DNA of 64,000 nucleotides from Kitasatospora sp. NBC_01250 (GTDB lineage Bacteria > Actinomycetota > Actinomycetes > Streptomycetales > Streptomycetaceae): positions 6,448,001 to 6,512,000 of the forward strand of contig NZ_CP108476.1 in assembly GCF_036226465.1 (NCBI RefSeq), read 5' to 3'. Shown here in pieces: positions 16,125 through 25,367 of this stretch. The position numbers and the translations under genes are program-made. The notes beneath the pieces are model-generated. The model did not search any database, had not been told where the DNA came from, and saw only the letters and a list, made by a program, of their open reading frames with translations. How positions within the stretch are numbered: position 1 is the stretch's first letter; every line of letters starts with the position of its first letter.

Positions 16125-16526
16125 ATGGCCACGCTTAGCATCCACTTCGACCCCGCTGTCATCGCCCGACTCGTAAGTGCGAGCGGTGACGTCACCGTCC
16201 ACGTCACCCTGTCCCTCGGTGAAGCGACTGGCTTCGCGCAGGTCGCTCCGGTCATTCCCCAGGGGCCCCTGGCTGGGTTGATGCGCGCCGACCTGCTCGA
16301 ACCGGGGACTGTCCTCACGTTCCGTCAGCGCCGCGCCAACAGGTCGGGCCGCGCCGTTGTCACCGCCGATGGTCAGCTCGTCGTCGACGGGCACTCCTCT
16401 CCCTTTCCCTCGCCGTCGAAGGCCGCAGAGGCCGTGACTGGCAACATCATCAACGGCTGGACCCTCTGGCGGACGCCCGACGGTTCCACGTTGGATCAGC
16501 TGCGACAGAAGCTGGACGCCGAGTAG
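16125..16526 (+). CDS. Stand-alone RAMA/DUF4357-domain protein
   Basis: 133 residues. The C-terminal half has the RAMA (restriction enzyme adenine methylase associated, DUF4357-type) pattern: GTVLTFRQRRANRSGRAVV, DGQLVVDGHSSPFPSPSKAAEAVTG, then NIINGWTLWRTPDGSTLDQLR. This domain is thought to read or help recognise modified DNA. The N-terminal half (LSIHFDPAVIARLVSASGDV) is not recognised. The gene follows the orphan methyltransferase by 266 bp on the same strand, so a reader of its mark is an attractive idea, but that link is inference. Confidence 0.75.
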   Translation: MATLSIHFDPAVIARLVSASGDVTVHVTLSLGEATGFAQVAPVIPQGPLAGLMRADLLEPGTVLTFRQRRANRSGRAVVTADGQLVVDGHSSPFPSPSKAAEAVTGNIINGWTLWRTPDGSTLDQLRQKLDAE

Positions 16527-16642
16527 CCGACCCATGCGGCCCCGACCGAGGGCGTCGCGTCCGTCCGTGAACCAGGCCGTTTGCCTGTGCCCGCCGCCAA
16601 GGCGTCCCGTTTCGGCGGCGGGCTCCGAACCCGAGGGGCTTC

Positions 16643-16906
16643 TTGTACATAACCTTTGACCTGATCACTGCCCTTGTCGTTTCCGGGGCCTTCGCGACCG
16701 GGGTGCTCGTTTACCGCCGAACCGCACCGTCGGAGGGCGCGACCGCTCTGTCGAGAGGTGAACGACTGGCGCTCGCCCTCGGCGCGGCGGCCACCGTCAT
16801 CGTGATTGGCGGCTACCTCGGGAACGGGTTCCGGGGCATCGAGCACAGCGCGAATGCACAGCTGGCGCGAGCCGTGGAAGCCGTGAAGCCTGGGGTCGGC
16901 CGGTAG
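16643..16906 (+). CDS. Small two-helix membrane protein
   Basis: 87 residues from TTG 16643, with GAGGGG 8 nt upstream. Two hydrophobic helices: LITALVVSGAFATGVLVY (about 7-24) and LALALGAAATVIVIGGYL (about 43-60). No family recognised. Same strand as the RAMA protein gene 117 bp upstream; a GC-rich hairpin near 16590-16620 lies between them. Confidence 0.55.
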   Translation: MYITFDLITALVVSGAFATGVLVYRRTAPSEGATALSRGERLALALGAAATVIVIGGYLGNGFRGIEHSANAQLARAVEAVKPGVGR

Positions 16907-16929
16907 GCGGTGCCGTGGCTGGCGGCACC

Positions 16930-17700
16930 CCGGGCGGTTCCTGCCTTCAGCGGGCGGGTTGTGGCTTGATGGACATGTACTGGGTAGTCGTGGTCGCTGT
17001 GATGGATGAGCCTCCCTGGCCATGCAGGCGCATCCCAGGTGATGAGGGCCAGGGCGGCGTCCGCGTGCTCGGAGGTGTGCCAGCCCACGATCCAGCGGGA
17101 GAAGGCGTCGCGGATCGTGGCCAGTCGCCACGGGGCCCTCGCCGGTGGGGACGAGCGAGATGTCGGCGACCTACAGCCGGTTCGGAGCGTCGGCGGTGAA
17201 ATCGCGCTGGACCAGGTCCGGGGTGAGGTCGTCCGTTGGTCGTGGCGGGTGAACGAGCGGGGGCCGGCGCGGGCTGACGCCCTGGAGGCAGGCCTGGCGC
17301 ATCAGGGGCTCGACCCGCTTGCGGCCGACGTGAGTGACCTCGCGCCGAAAGGCGGCGTGGATGTAGTGAATCCGCCCGGTCAGCTCGGCGTCGTACCGTC
17401 TGCGTTCGCAGGGCTCGTGGACGCGGAGCGCCAGCGGTGGTAGGGGGAGGCGGGGGATGTGCAGTTCCCGGAGGACGGGCTCGGCTCCGAAGCGGTGCTG
17501 GTGCTCGTCGATGAGCCTCAGTACCGTCGCCGGGTGGGGTCGAGCTCCTGGGCAAAAAAACCGAAGTGGCCTTGAGGAGCTCGCACGAGCACCGCAGATC
17601 GGCGTTCTCCTTGCGTAGAGCGGTGAGCTCGACATGCGTCCTTGGGCGCCGGATGGTACCGGGATCCTTCGTCACCTCCCGGCGCTATCGTTGAGACACT
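16930..17700 (-). pseudogene. IS3-family transposase remnant (orfA tail and orfB pieces)
   Basis: In several minus-strand frames one can read IS3 pieces in order: ELTALRKENADLR with GFFAQELDPTRR (orfA end), then FIDEH-like LIDEHQHRFGAEPVL, VEPLMRQACLQGV and LVQRDFTADAPNRL (orfB start), then GWHTSEHADAALALITW and LIHHSDH (integrase core with the DDE-region GWxT and HSD motifs). At least three frameshifts separate them, so it is inactive. It lies between the RAMA/membrane genes and the type I operon. Confidence 0.8.
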
Positions 17701-17841
17701 CAGCTTGAGCATCACCGGTAGTGATGATGCGGTCGCGCATGGACACACGAAGGATGGGCGCCGAAGGATGGACAGGCCACACGTACACCCTGCCGTGGAA
17801 TCGCGGTCTGGCTCTGGTCTCGACGCAATCGATGGGGTGAC

Positions 17842-20283
17842 GTGGTAGTGGCCCTCAAGAAGTCTGACCTGTACAGCTCGCTCTGGCGGAGCTGCGACGA
17901 GTTGCGCGGCGGAATGGATGCCGGCCAGTACAAGGACTACATCCTGACGCTGCTGTTCGTGAAGTATGTGACGGACAAGGCCAAGTCCGATCCGAACTCC
18001 CTGATCGACGTCCCCGCCGGCGGATCCTTCGATGACATGGTCGCTCTCAAGGGCGATAAGGAGATCGGCGACAAGATCAACAAGATCATCGGCAAGCTCG
18101 CTGAGGCCAACGGACTCGAGAAGGTCATCGACCTGGCCGACTTCAACGACGAGGAGAAGCTCGGCAAGGGCAAGGAGATGCAGGATCGCCTCTCCAAGCT
18201 GGTGGCGATTTTCGCTGTTCTCGACTTCCGAGGTAGCCGCGCTGAGGGCGACGACCTGCTTGGCGACGCCTACGAATACCTGATGCGGCACTTCGCAACG
18301 GAGTCGGGCAAATCGAAGGGGCAGTTCTACACTCCGGCCGAAGTCTCGCGGGTGCTCGCCAAGGTCGTCGGTATCGGATCGGGCACCCGACAGGACCAAA
18401 CGGTCTACGACCCCACGTGCGGGTCCGGCTCGTTGCTCCTCAAGGTCGCTGACGAGGCTCCACGCGGCCTCACCATTTATGGCCAGGAGAAGGACAACGC
18501 CACGTGGGCGCTGGCCCAGATGAACATGATCCTCCACGGCTACGAGGACCGTGAAATCCGCAAGGGCGACACGATCACCAGCCCACAGTTCACCCAGGGC
18601 GCACGGCTACAGACCTTCGACTTCGCCGTCGCCAATCCGCCGTTCTCTATCAAGTCATGGGGAAACGGCCTGGAGAACGACTACGGTCGCTTCGAGTTCG
18701 GTCGGCCGCCGGAGAAGAACGGCGACTACGCCTTCCTCCTGCACGTCCTCAAGTCCCTCAAGAGCAACGGCAAGGCCGCAGTCATCTTGCCGCACGGTGT
18801 GCTGTTCCGTGGTCACGCCGAAGCGAGCATTCGTAGAGAGCTGTTGCGTCGCGGCTACATCAAGGGCATTATCGGCCTGCCCGCGAACCTCTTCTACGGC
18901 ACCGGCATTCCAGCCTGCATCGTCATCCTCGACAAGGAGAATGCCCACGCGCGCACTGGCGTCTTCATGATCGATGCTTCCAAGGGTTTCATGAAGGACG
19001 GCAACAAGAATCGCCTTCGGAGTCAGGACATCCACAAGATCGTCGACGTCTTCAACAAGCAGACTGAGATCGAGCGCTATTCGCAAATGGTGGCGCTCCA
19101 CGAGATTGCTGACCCGAAGAACGACTACAACCTCAACATCCCGCGGTACATCGATTCCTCCGATCCAGAAGACATCCAGGACCTTCACGCCCACATGAAG
19201 GGCGGGATCCCGGACCGCGACCTGGATGCACTCGACGGGTACTGGGAGGCATTCCCAAGCCTTCGTCACACGCTCTTCAAGCCAAACCGCTCTGGCTATA
19301 GCGATCTGGCTGTCAGCGTGGCTGAGGTACAACAGGCCATCCTGGACTCCGACGAGTTCCAGAAGTTCGCTATGGACGTCCGTGGACAGGTTGACGACTG
19401 GTTCGCCGCGCACCGGCCGGCCCTGCAAGTGCTCAACCCGGACACCCTCCCCAAGGATCTGATCGCTGGCATCAGTGACGATCTACTGGCCCGGTTCAAG
19501 AACACCCCTCTGGTCGACGGGTACGACGTCTACGAGCAGCTCATGACTTATTGGCACGGCGTCATGCACGACGACGTCTTCCTCGTCATGAACGACGGGT
19601 GGTGTGAGGCGGCGAAGCCCCGCAAGACCATCGAGGACAAGGAGCGCAAGCTCTCTGAGACCCCGGACCTTGTCATTGGCTCAGGGCGCAGTGCCATCAA
19701 GTACAAGATGGACCTCATCCCGCCAGCGCTAGTGCTCGCCCGTTACTTTGCGGAGGAGCAGGCCAAGGTTGATTCACTGCATGCGGCGGCCGAAGAGGCA
19801 AGCCGCGCTGTCGAGGAGTACATCGAGGAGCACGCCGTGGAGGACGGCCTACTTGCTGAGGCAATGGACGATGGCAAGATCTCCAAGCCGCTTGCTTCGA
19901 CGCGACTCAAGGCGGCCCGATATCAGGGAGCCGACGTGGAGGAGATCACGGCGCTGCAGTACCTGGTCAAGCTGTACAACGAAGAGGCTGTCGCCAAGAA
20001 GGCCGCCAAGGAGTCTCAGGCCGCGCTCGATCTGGCAACCCTCAAGAAGTATGGTGATCTCACCGAGCCTCAAATCAAGCAGCTTGTACTCGACGACAAG
20101 TGGCATACGACGATCGCGGAGCGCGTCGCTCAGGTTGTCAACTCACTGACCTTGGCGCTGGTGGCGCGTATTCAGGAACTGGGCGAGCGATACGCGGAGA
20201 CGGTCAGCTCGCTAAATGCCACATTGAGGATGCTCGAAGCGAAAGTCGCCGGCCACCTTGAAATGATGGGGGTGGAACAGTGA
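17842..20283 (+). CDS. hsdM: Type I restriction-modification system DNA methyltransferase subunit
   Basis: 813 residues from GTG 17842 (GTG 17848 is also possible). N-terminal HsdM domain (LYSSLWRSCDELRGGMDAGQ), then GQFYTPAEVSRVLAKVVG, SAM motif I YDPTCGSGSLLLK (about 193-205), and motif IV ANPPFSIK. The C-terminal ~250 residues are a long helical extension with coiled-coil character, giving a protein longer than the classic ~520-residue HsdM; this is typical of the HsdM subgroup paired with HsdR proteins of about 1030 residues. It methylates adenine at the site chosen by HsdS. The stop overlaps the hsdS GTG (GTGA). GC at silent sites is lower than in the housekeeping block, consistent with transfer. 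Confidence 0.95.
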   Translation: MVVALKKSDLYSSLWRSCDELRGGMDAGQYKDYILTLLFVKYVTDKAKSDPNSLIDVPAGGSFDDMVALKGDKEIGDKINKIIGKLAEANGLEKVIDLADFNDEEKLGKGKEMQDRLSKLVAIFAVLDFRGSRAEGDDLLGDAYEYLMRHFATESGKSKGQFYTPAEVSRVLAKVVGIGSGTRQDQTVYDPTCGSGSLLLKVADEAPRGLTIYGQEKDNATWALAQMNMILHGYEDREIRKGDTITSPQFTQGARLQTFDFAVANPPFSIKSWGNGLENDYGRFEFGRPPEKNGDYAFLLHVLKSLKSNGKAAVILPHGVLFRGHAEASIRRELLRRGYIKGIIGLPANLFYGTGIPACIVILDKENAHARTGVFMIDASKGFMKDGNKNRLRSQDIHKIVDVFNKQTEIERYSQMVALHEIADPKNDYNLNIPRYIDSSDPEDIQDLHAHMKGGIPDRDLDALDGYWEAFPSLRHTLFKPNRSGYSDLAVSVAEVQQAILDSDEFQKFAMDVRGQVDDWFAAHRPALQVLNPDTLPKDLIAGISDDLLARFKNTPLVDGYDVYEQLMTYWHGVMHDDVFLVMNDGWCEAAKPRKTIEDKERKLSETPDLVIGSGRSAIKYKMDLIPPALVLARYFAEEQAKVDSLHAAAEEASRAVEEYIEEHAVEDGLLAEAMDDGKISKPLASTRLKAARYQGADVEEITALQYLVKLYNEEAVAKKAAKESQAALDLATLKKYGDLTEPQIKQLVLDDKWHTTIAERVAQVVNSLTLALVARIQELGERYAETVSSLNATLRMLEAKVAGHLEMMGVEQ

Positions 20284-21431
20284 CCGGCTGGCGAACGACC
20301 CATCTCGGAGCAGTGGTGACGCTCCAGCGTGGCTTCGATCTTCCGTCAAGGCTCCGGCGCCGCGGTACGACTCCGATCGTGAGCTCATCTGGAATCAGCG
20401 GATGGCACGACCAGCCGATGGTCAAGGCACCGGGAGTCGTGACGGGCCGATATGGAACCATTGGAGAGGTCTTTTTCGAAGAGGTCGACTTCTGGCCACT
20501 CAACACCACCCTGTGGGTCTCCAATTTCCATGGGAATGACAAGCGCTTCGTTTATTACCTGTTGCAGCGGATCAACTTCGCAGCACACAGTGGAAAGAGC
20601 GGGGTGCCTGGAGTCAATCGTAACGACCTCCACAGCGAATTGGTCTCCCTGCCACTATCGGTCGATGACCAGAGGGTAATCGCCGATGCTCTGAGCGATT
20701 GCGACAATCTGATCTCTGCACTAGAGCGCCAGATCGCCAAGGAGCGGGCGATTAAGCAAGGCATGATGCAGCAGCTCCTGACCGGTCGGACACGCCTGCA
20801 GGGGTTCGAGGGCGTCTGGGAGTATCATCTTGTTGCTGAGATGGGGGATGTCCTTGCTGGCAAGGCACTGAACGTCAGCGGTGCTGGAGCCTTGCGTCCC
20901 TACCTTCGGACAAAGAACGTGCTTGATGGGCGAATCGATCTAGAGGACGTTCTATGGATGCCTATGACAGATGTCGAGTTTGAACGCTTTCGCATTGAAT
21001 GCGGGGATGTTCTACTCAATGAAGGCCAGTCTCTAGAGCTCGTTGGTCGCTGCTCCATTTACAGCGGTGAATTCGGAACTCCCTGCGCAATGCAGAATCA
21101 GCTGCTCCGATTTCGATCCTACCCGGGGACGTCTCCCGAATTCGCTGCACATCTCTTTCGGTATTGCCAGTGGGCGGGGGCGTTTTCTGTTATCGCTACG
21201 AAGACTACCTCGGTTGCGCATCTAGGCAGCTCAAGGCTTAGCAATCTTCGTCTTCTTTGGCCTACTGATCGACGCGAACAGGCGGCGATTGCTGAGGTGT
21301 TGTCTGATATGGATGCCGAAATCACTGCCCATGAGGTCCGTCTCGATAAGGCGCGCGCTGTCAAGCAAGGCATGATGCAACAGCTCCTGACAGGCCGCAC
21401 TCGCCTTCCCGTCATGGAGAGCGCAGCGTGA
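20280..21431 (+). CDS. hsdS: Type I restriction-modification system specificity subunit
   Basis: 383 residues, two target-recognition domains (about 5-150 and 190-340), each followed by a conserved helix: KERAIKQGMMQQLLTGRTRL and KARAVKQGMMQQLLTGRTRL. This internal duplication is the hallmark of HsdS; each domain reads half of a bipartite site. The second domain is coded by markedly AT-richer DNA (about 20880-21290), suggesting domain exchange. The start GTG overlaps hsdM and the stop overlaps hsdR. Confidence 0.95.
   Translation: MTGWRTTHLGAVVTLQRGFDLPSRLRRRGTTPIVSSSGISGWHDQPMVKAPGVVTGRYGTIGEVFFEEVDFWPLNTTLWVSNFHGNDKRFVYYLLQRINFAAHSGKSGVPGVNRNDLHSELVSLPLSVDDQRVIADALSDCDNLISALERQIAKERAIKQGMMQQLLTGRTRLQGFEGVWEYHLVAEMGDVLAGKALNVSGAGALRPYLRTKNVLDGRIDLEDVLWMPMTDVEFERFRIECGDVLLNEGQSLELVGRCSIYSGEFGTPCAMQNQLLRFRSYPGTSPEFAAHLFRYCQWAGAFSVIATKTTSVAHLGSSRLSNLRLLWPTDRREQAAIAEVLSDMDAEITAHEVRLDKARAVKQGMMQQLLTGRTRLPVMESAA
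20754..21408 (+). repeat. Direct repeat pair inside hsdS (about 45 bp, 610 bp apart)
   Basis: Copies at about 20754-20798 and 21364-21408 code for KQGMMQQLLTGRTRL twice with a few synonymous differences. Such repeats allow recombination that swaps or changes target-recognition domains in HsdS. Confidence 0.8.
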
Positions 21432-24400
21432 GCAACGTCGGCCAGTCGGAGCGCAAGACTCAAGACCGTGTCGTCAAGCTGTTCCGAGACTCGTTGGGCT
21501 ACGAGTACCTAGGCAACTGGGAGCACCGCGCGGCAAACTCCAACGTTGATGTGGAGCTGCTCACTCAAAACCTCCGCACCCGGGGCTACAGCGACAACCT
21601 CATCAACAAGGCGATCGACGACCTGAAGAGCGACGCATCGCTCGGTGGGGGACGCGACCTGTATGAAGCGAACCGGGACGTCTACGGCCTGCTCCGGTAC
21701 GGGGTGAAGGTTAAGCCTGGTTTCGGCGAGCAGGTGGAGACGGTGTGGCTCATCGATTGGGCGAACCCCGAAGCGAATCACTTCGCCCTGGCCGAGGAAG
21801 TAACGGTTCTGGGGCAGCACACCAAGCGCCCGGACATCGTGTTGTACGTCAACGGCATCGCCTTCGGGACGATCGAATTCAAGCGCTCGAAGGTCGCCGT
21901 CTCTGACGGCATCCGGCAGAGCATCGGGAATCAGCGTCCTGAGTTCATTCGGTCGTTCTTTACCACGGTGCAGCTCGTCATGGCCGGCAACGACGTAGAG
22001 GGGTTGCGTTACAGCGCCATCGACACGCCAGAGAAGCACTGGTTGGCGTGGCGTGAGCCGTCCGACATTGAAGATCCCCTCGACCGTTCCTTGGTGCAAC
22101 TCTGCTCGAAGGGGCGCCTGCTCGAGCTGGTTCACGACTTCATGGTCTTCGACTCAGGACAGAAGAAGACGTGTCGACACAACCAGTACTTTGGCGTCAA
22201 GGCGGCTCAGGAGCGGATCGCCAAGCGGGAGGGCGGCATCATTTGGCACACCCAGGGCTCCGGTAAGTCCCTGACGATGGTGTGGCTGGCCAATTGGATC
22301 CGGGAATCTCAAGTCGGGACGAACCCACGGGTCTTGCTGATTACTGATCGGACCGAACTGGATGAGCAGATCGAAAAGGTCTTCCATGGGGTCGGGAAGG
22401 AAATCTACCGAACCAAGAGCGGCCCTGGCCTCCTCGCCGCGTTGAATGCGGACGAGAAGTGGCTGATCTGCTCGCTGGTTCACAAGTTCCGCGGCTCGGA
22501 AGACGAAGCTGTCCGCGATGAAGCTGAGAGTGAGTTCATCCGTGAACTGAGAGCAACCGTCCCCAAAGACTTCCGGGCCAAGGGCAACCTCTTCGTCTTC
22601 GTGGACGAAGCCCACCGTACGCAGTCCGGCAAGATGCACGACGCCATGAAGGCCCTCATGCCTGGCGCCATGTTCATCGGCTTCACGGGCACGCCCCTCC
22701 TCAAGGAGGACAAGGACACCACTGTCCAGCGGTTCGGCGGCTTCATCCACACCTACAAGTTCAACGAGGGCATTGCGGACGGCGTCGTGCTCGACTTGCG
22801 GTACGAGGCTCGCAACATCGACCAGGACCTGACCTCGCCGACGAAGGTCGACCAGTGGTTCGAGGCCAAGACCCGCGGTATGACGGACCTGTCTCGCGCT
22901 GAGCTCAAGAAGCGCTGGGGCACCGTTCAGAAGGTCGCCAGTTCGGAGCCACGGGCCCGGCAGATAGTCAATGACATCCTGTTCGACATGGAGGTCAAGC
23001 CGCGTCTGGCGGATGGCCGCGGCAACGCTATCCTCGTCAGTCAGAGCATTTACCAGGCGTGCAAGCTCTACGAGCTGTTTACCCAGGCCGGGTTCAAGGG
23101 CAAGTGCGCCATCATCACGTCGTACACACCGCAGGCGAGTGATATCGCTAAGGAAGACTCAGGCCACGGCGCAACCGAGCGGCTGCGCCAGTACGAGATC
23201 TATCGGCGGATGCTCGCAGACCACTTCAACGAGCCTGCCGACAAGGCGATGGGCAAGGTCGAGCAGTTCGAAAAGGACGTCAAGGAACGTTTCGTCAAGG
23301 AACCGGGCCAGATGCGGCTGCTCATCGTCGTCGACAAGCTTCTGACCGGCTTCGATGCCCCAAGCGCTACGTACCTGTACATCGATAAGAAGATGCAGGA
23401 CCATGGTCTGTTCCAGGCGATCTGCCGGGTCAACCGCCTCGACGGCGAGGACAAGGACTACGGCTACATCGTCGATTACCGTGACCTGTTCAACTCCCTT
23501 GAGTCCGCGATCAAGGACTACACCAGCGGTGCTCTTGAAGGCTACGAAGCGAAGGACGTACAAGGGCTGCTGTCAGACCGGATCGATAAGGCCCGGGATA
23601 ACCTCAATGAGGCACTGGAGAAGATCCGGGCGCTCTGTGAGCCGGTCGAACCACCGAAGGGCACCCTCCAGTACCAGCAGTACTTCTGCTCCCGGGAGCA
23701 TGGCAACGTTGGCCAGTTGAAGGCTAACGAACCCAAGCGGGTCGAGCTCTACAAGTCCGTGGCAGCCGTGACCCGCGCATACGGCAACCTCGCCAACGAA
23801 ATGCAGGCCGCTGGGTTCAGCGACGCCGAAGCCGCAGCGATCAAGGGAGAGATTGCTCACTACGCCGACGTGCGTGCCGAGGTGAAGCTCGGCGCTGGCG
23901 AGAACGTCGATTTCAAGCAGTACGAGGCCGGTATGCGGCATTTGCTGGACACGTACATCAGCGCCAGCCCCTCCGAGGTCGTCTCCGATTTCGAGGAAGC
24001 CGGCCTGATGCAGTTGATCGTCGAGATGCGATCCGGCGCGCTAGAGAGGCTTCCCGCGGGTATCAGGAGGAACCCGGAAGCGGTTGCGGCAACGATTGCC
24101 AACAACATGCGCATGGTGATCATCGATGAGCACCCGATGAACCCGAAGTACTACGACAAGATGTCGGAGCTGCTCGACGCCATTCTCGAAGAGCGGCGGC
24201 AGGGGGCCCTGGACTACAAGGATTACCTTGCGAAGCTCCTGGAGCATGCGTCCAAGATCGGCAAGGGCGAGTCAAGCACCAAGTATCCGGAGTGGGCTGA
24301 CAATGGTGGCCGCCGAGCCCTGATTGATTTCTTCGATCCGTCACCGGAGCTGGCCGTGGTCGTGGACACCACCGTCCTTCACACCAAGCCCGACTCGTGG

Positions 24401-24520
24401 GTGGGCAACGCGATGAAGGAGAAGAAGGTCAGGCGCGCGCTCGCTCAAGCTCTGACCTCCGACTTCGACAGGTTTGATGAGCTCATGGATCTGCTAAAGG
24501 CACGCCATGAGTACCGCTAG
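21428..24520 (+). CDS. hsdR: Type I restriction endonuclease/translocase subunit
   Basis: 1030 residues from GTG 21428, overlapping the hsdS stop. The nuclease site is RPDIVLYVNG ... GTIEFKRSK (Asp136, Glu150, Lys152), a PD-(D/E)xK core. The SF2 motor has Walker A TQGSGKSLTMVW (about 277-288), motif II VDEAHRTQSG, motif III FTGTPL, and motif V/VI near KLLTGFDAPS and QAICRVNRLDG. A helical C-terminus (from about 750) binds the HsdM-HsdS core. It translocates DNA from unmethylated sites and cuts on collision. All motifs look intact, so the system is probably active. Confidence 0.96.
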   Translation: MSNVGQSERKTQDRVVKLFRDSLGYEYLGNWEHRAANSNVDVELLTQNLRTRGYSDNLINKAIDDLKSDASLGGGRDLYEANRDVYGLLRYGVKVKPGFGEQVETVWLIDWANPEANHFALAEEVTVLGQHTKRPDIVLYVNGIAFGTIEFKRSKVAVSDGIRQSIGNQRPEFIRSFFTTVQLVMAGNDVEGLRYSAIDTPEKHWLAWREPSDIEDPLDRSLVQLCSKGRLLELVHDFMVFDSGQKKTCRHNQYFGVKAAQERIAKREGGIIWHTQGSGKSLTMVWLANWIRESQVGTNPRVLLITDRTELDEQIEKVFHGVGKEIYRTKSGPGLLAALNADEKWLICSLVHKFRGSEDEAVRDEAESEFIRELRATVPKDFRAKGNLFVFVDEAHRTQSGKMHDAMKALMPGAMFIGFTGTPLLKEDKDTTVQRFGGFIHTYKFNEGIADGVVLDLRYEARNIDQDLTSPTKVDQWFEAKTRGMTDLSRAELKKRWGTVQKVASSEPRARQIVNDILFDMEVKPRLADGRGNAILVSQSIYQACKLYELFTQAGFKGKCAIITSYTPQASDIAKEDSGHGATERLRQYEIYRRMLADHFNEPADKAMGKVEQFEKDVKERFVKEPGQMRLLIVVDKLLTGFDAPSATYLYIDKKMQDHGLFQAICRVNRLDGEDKDYGYIVDYRDLFNSLESAIKDYTSGALEGYEAKDVQGLLSDRIDKARDNLNEALEKIRALCEPVEPPKGTLQYQQYFCSREHGNVGQLKANEPKRVELYKSVAAVTRAYGNLANEMQAAGFSDAEAAAIKGEIAHYADVRAEVKLGAGENVDFKQYEAGMRHLLDTYISASPSEVVSDFEEAGLMQLIVEMRSGALERLPAGIRRNPEAVAATIANNMRMVIIDEHPMNPKYYDKMSELLDAILEERRQGALDYKDYLAKLLEHASKIGKGESSTKYPEWADNGGRRALIDFFDPSPELAVVVDTTVLHTKPDSWVGNAMKEKKVRRALAQALTSDFDRFDELMDLLKARHEYR

Positions 24521-25229
24521 TACTTCTCTCACCATCCGTGGCATCGACATCGATGTCGTCTACAAGAACATCAAGAACCTGCACATCGGTGTGTATCCAC
24601 CCTCGGGACGCGTCCGTGTGGCGGCGCCGCACCAGCTCGACGATGAGCAGGTGCGACTCGCTGTGATCCAACGCCTGCCGTGGATCAGAGAGAAGCGCGA
24701 GCAGCTTCGGTCGGCTGCACGGCAGTCCGTGCGAGAGATGGTCACGGGCGAGTCGCACTACGTGTGGGGGGTCCGCCGCAGGATGAAGGTCGTGGAGCGT
24801 CCTGGGCGGGCTCACTTCGAGCTGGACGGTGAGCGGCTGCTCCTGTACGTCCAGGCCGGCACCACGGCTGAACGGCGGCGGGAGCTGCTCGACCGCTGGT
24901 GCCGGGAGCAGCTTCGGCACGTGATCCCGGACTTGATCGCCAAGTGGGAACCCGTCCTTGAGGTGTCGGTGCCGCGGTGGAACATCAAGCGCATGAAAAC
25001 CAAGTGGGGATCGTGTAATCGCGAGACCGGGCAGATTTGGTTCAATGTGGAGCTCTCCAAAAAACATCCAGGTTGCCTCGAATACGTTGTTGTTCACGAG
25101 ATGGTGCACTATCTCGAACGCAACCATGGCGAACGCTTCATCGAGCTCATGGAGAGATTCATGCCGAATTGGCGGATTTTTCGCGACCGGCTAAATGAAG
25201 CGCCCCTCGCAGAGGAAGAGTGGGCGTGA
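24507..25229 (+). CDS. YgjP/M48-type zinc metallopeptidase
   Basis: 240 residues. Overlaps the end of hsdR by 14 bp, so it belongs to the same operon. The C-terminal catalytic part has MKTKWGSCNRETGQIWFNVEL, then VVHEMVHYLERNHGERF: the HExxH zinc site with a downstream His, as in YgjP-like (DUF45) proteins. The N-terminal part has the family RKxxxI-like strand region. Genes of this family often travel with type I systems; a role in regulating or recycling the restriction complex has been suggested but is not shown here. Confidence 0.88.
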   Translation: MSTASTSLTIRGIDIDVVYKNIKNLHIGVYPPSGRVRVAAPHQLDDEQVRLAVIQRLPWIREKREQLRSAARQSVREMVTGESHYVWGVRRRMKVVERPGRAHFELDGERLLLYVQAGTTAERRRELLDRWCREQLRHVIPDLIAKWEPVLEVSVPRWNIKRMKTKWGSCNRETGQIWFNVELSKKHPGCLEYVVVHEMVHYLERNHGERFIELMERFMPNWRIFRDRLNEAPLAEEEWA

Positions 25230-25310
25230 CGATGGCGTGATTCGCCAGTTTGGTGCGCGCCCTTGAACCGGCGACGTCGCGATCGTTCTGTCGGAGCGGG
25301 GCGATAGGAT

Positions 25311-25325
25311 TCGAACTCAGTTCGA
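25311..25325. promoter_or_regulatory. Palindrome upstream of the ATPase-HNH pair
   Basis: TCGAAC and GTTCGA are separated by TCA, a perfect 6-bp inverted repeat, 43 bp before the GTG of the ATPase gene. A plausible operator or promoter element in the only sizeable gap (138 bp) between the type I operon and the next defence pair. Confidence 0.4.
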
Positions 25326-25367
25326 CCGAAGTGCGGGTGTCCGCCGCAGAATCGGAGGATCGACCCG

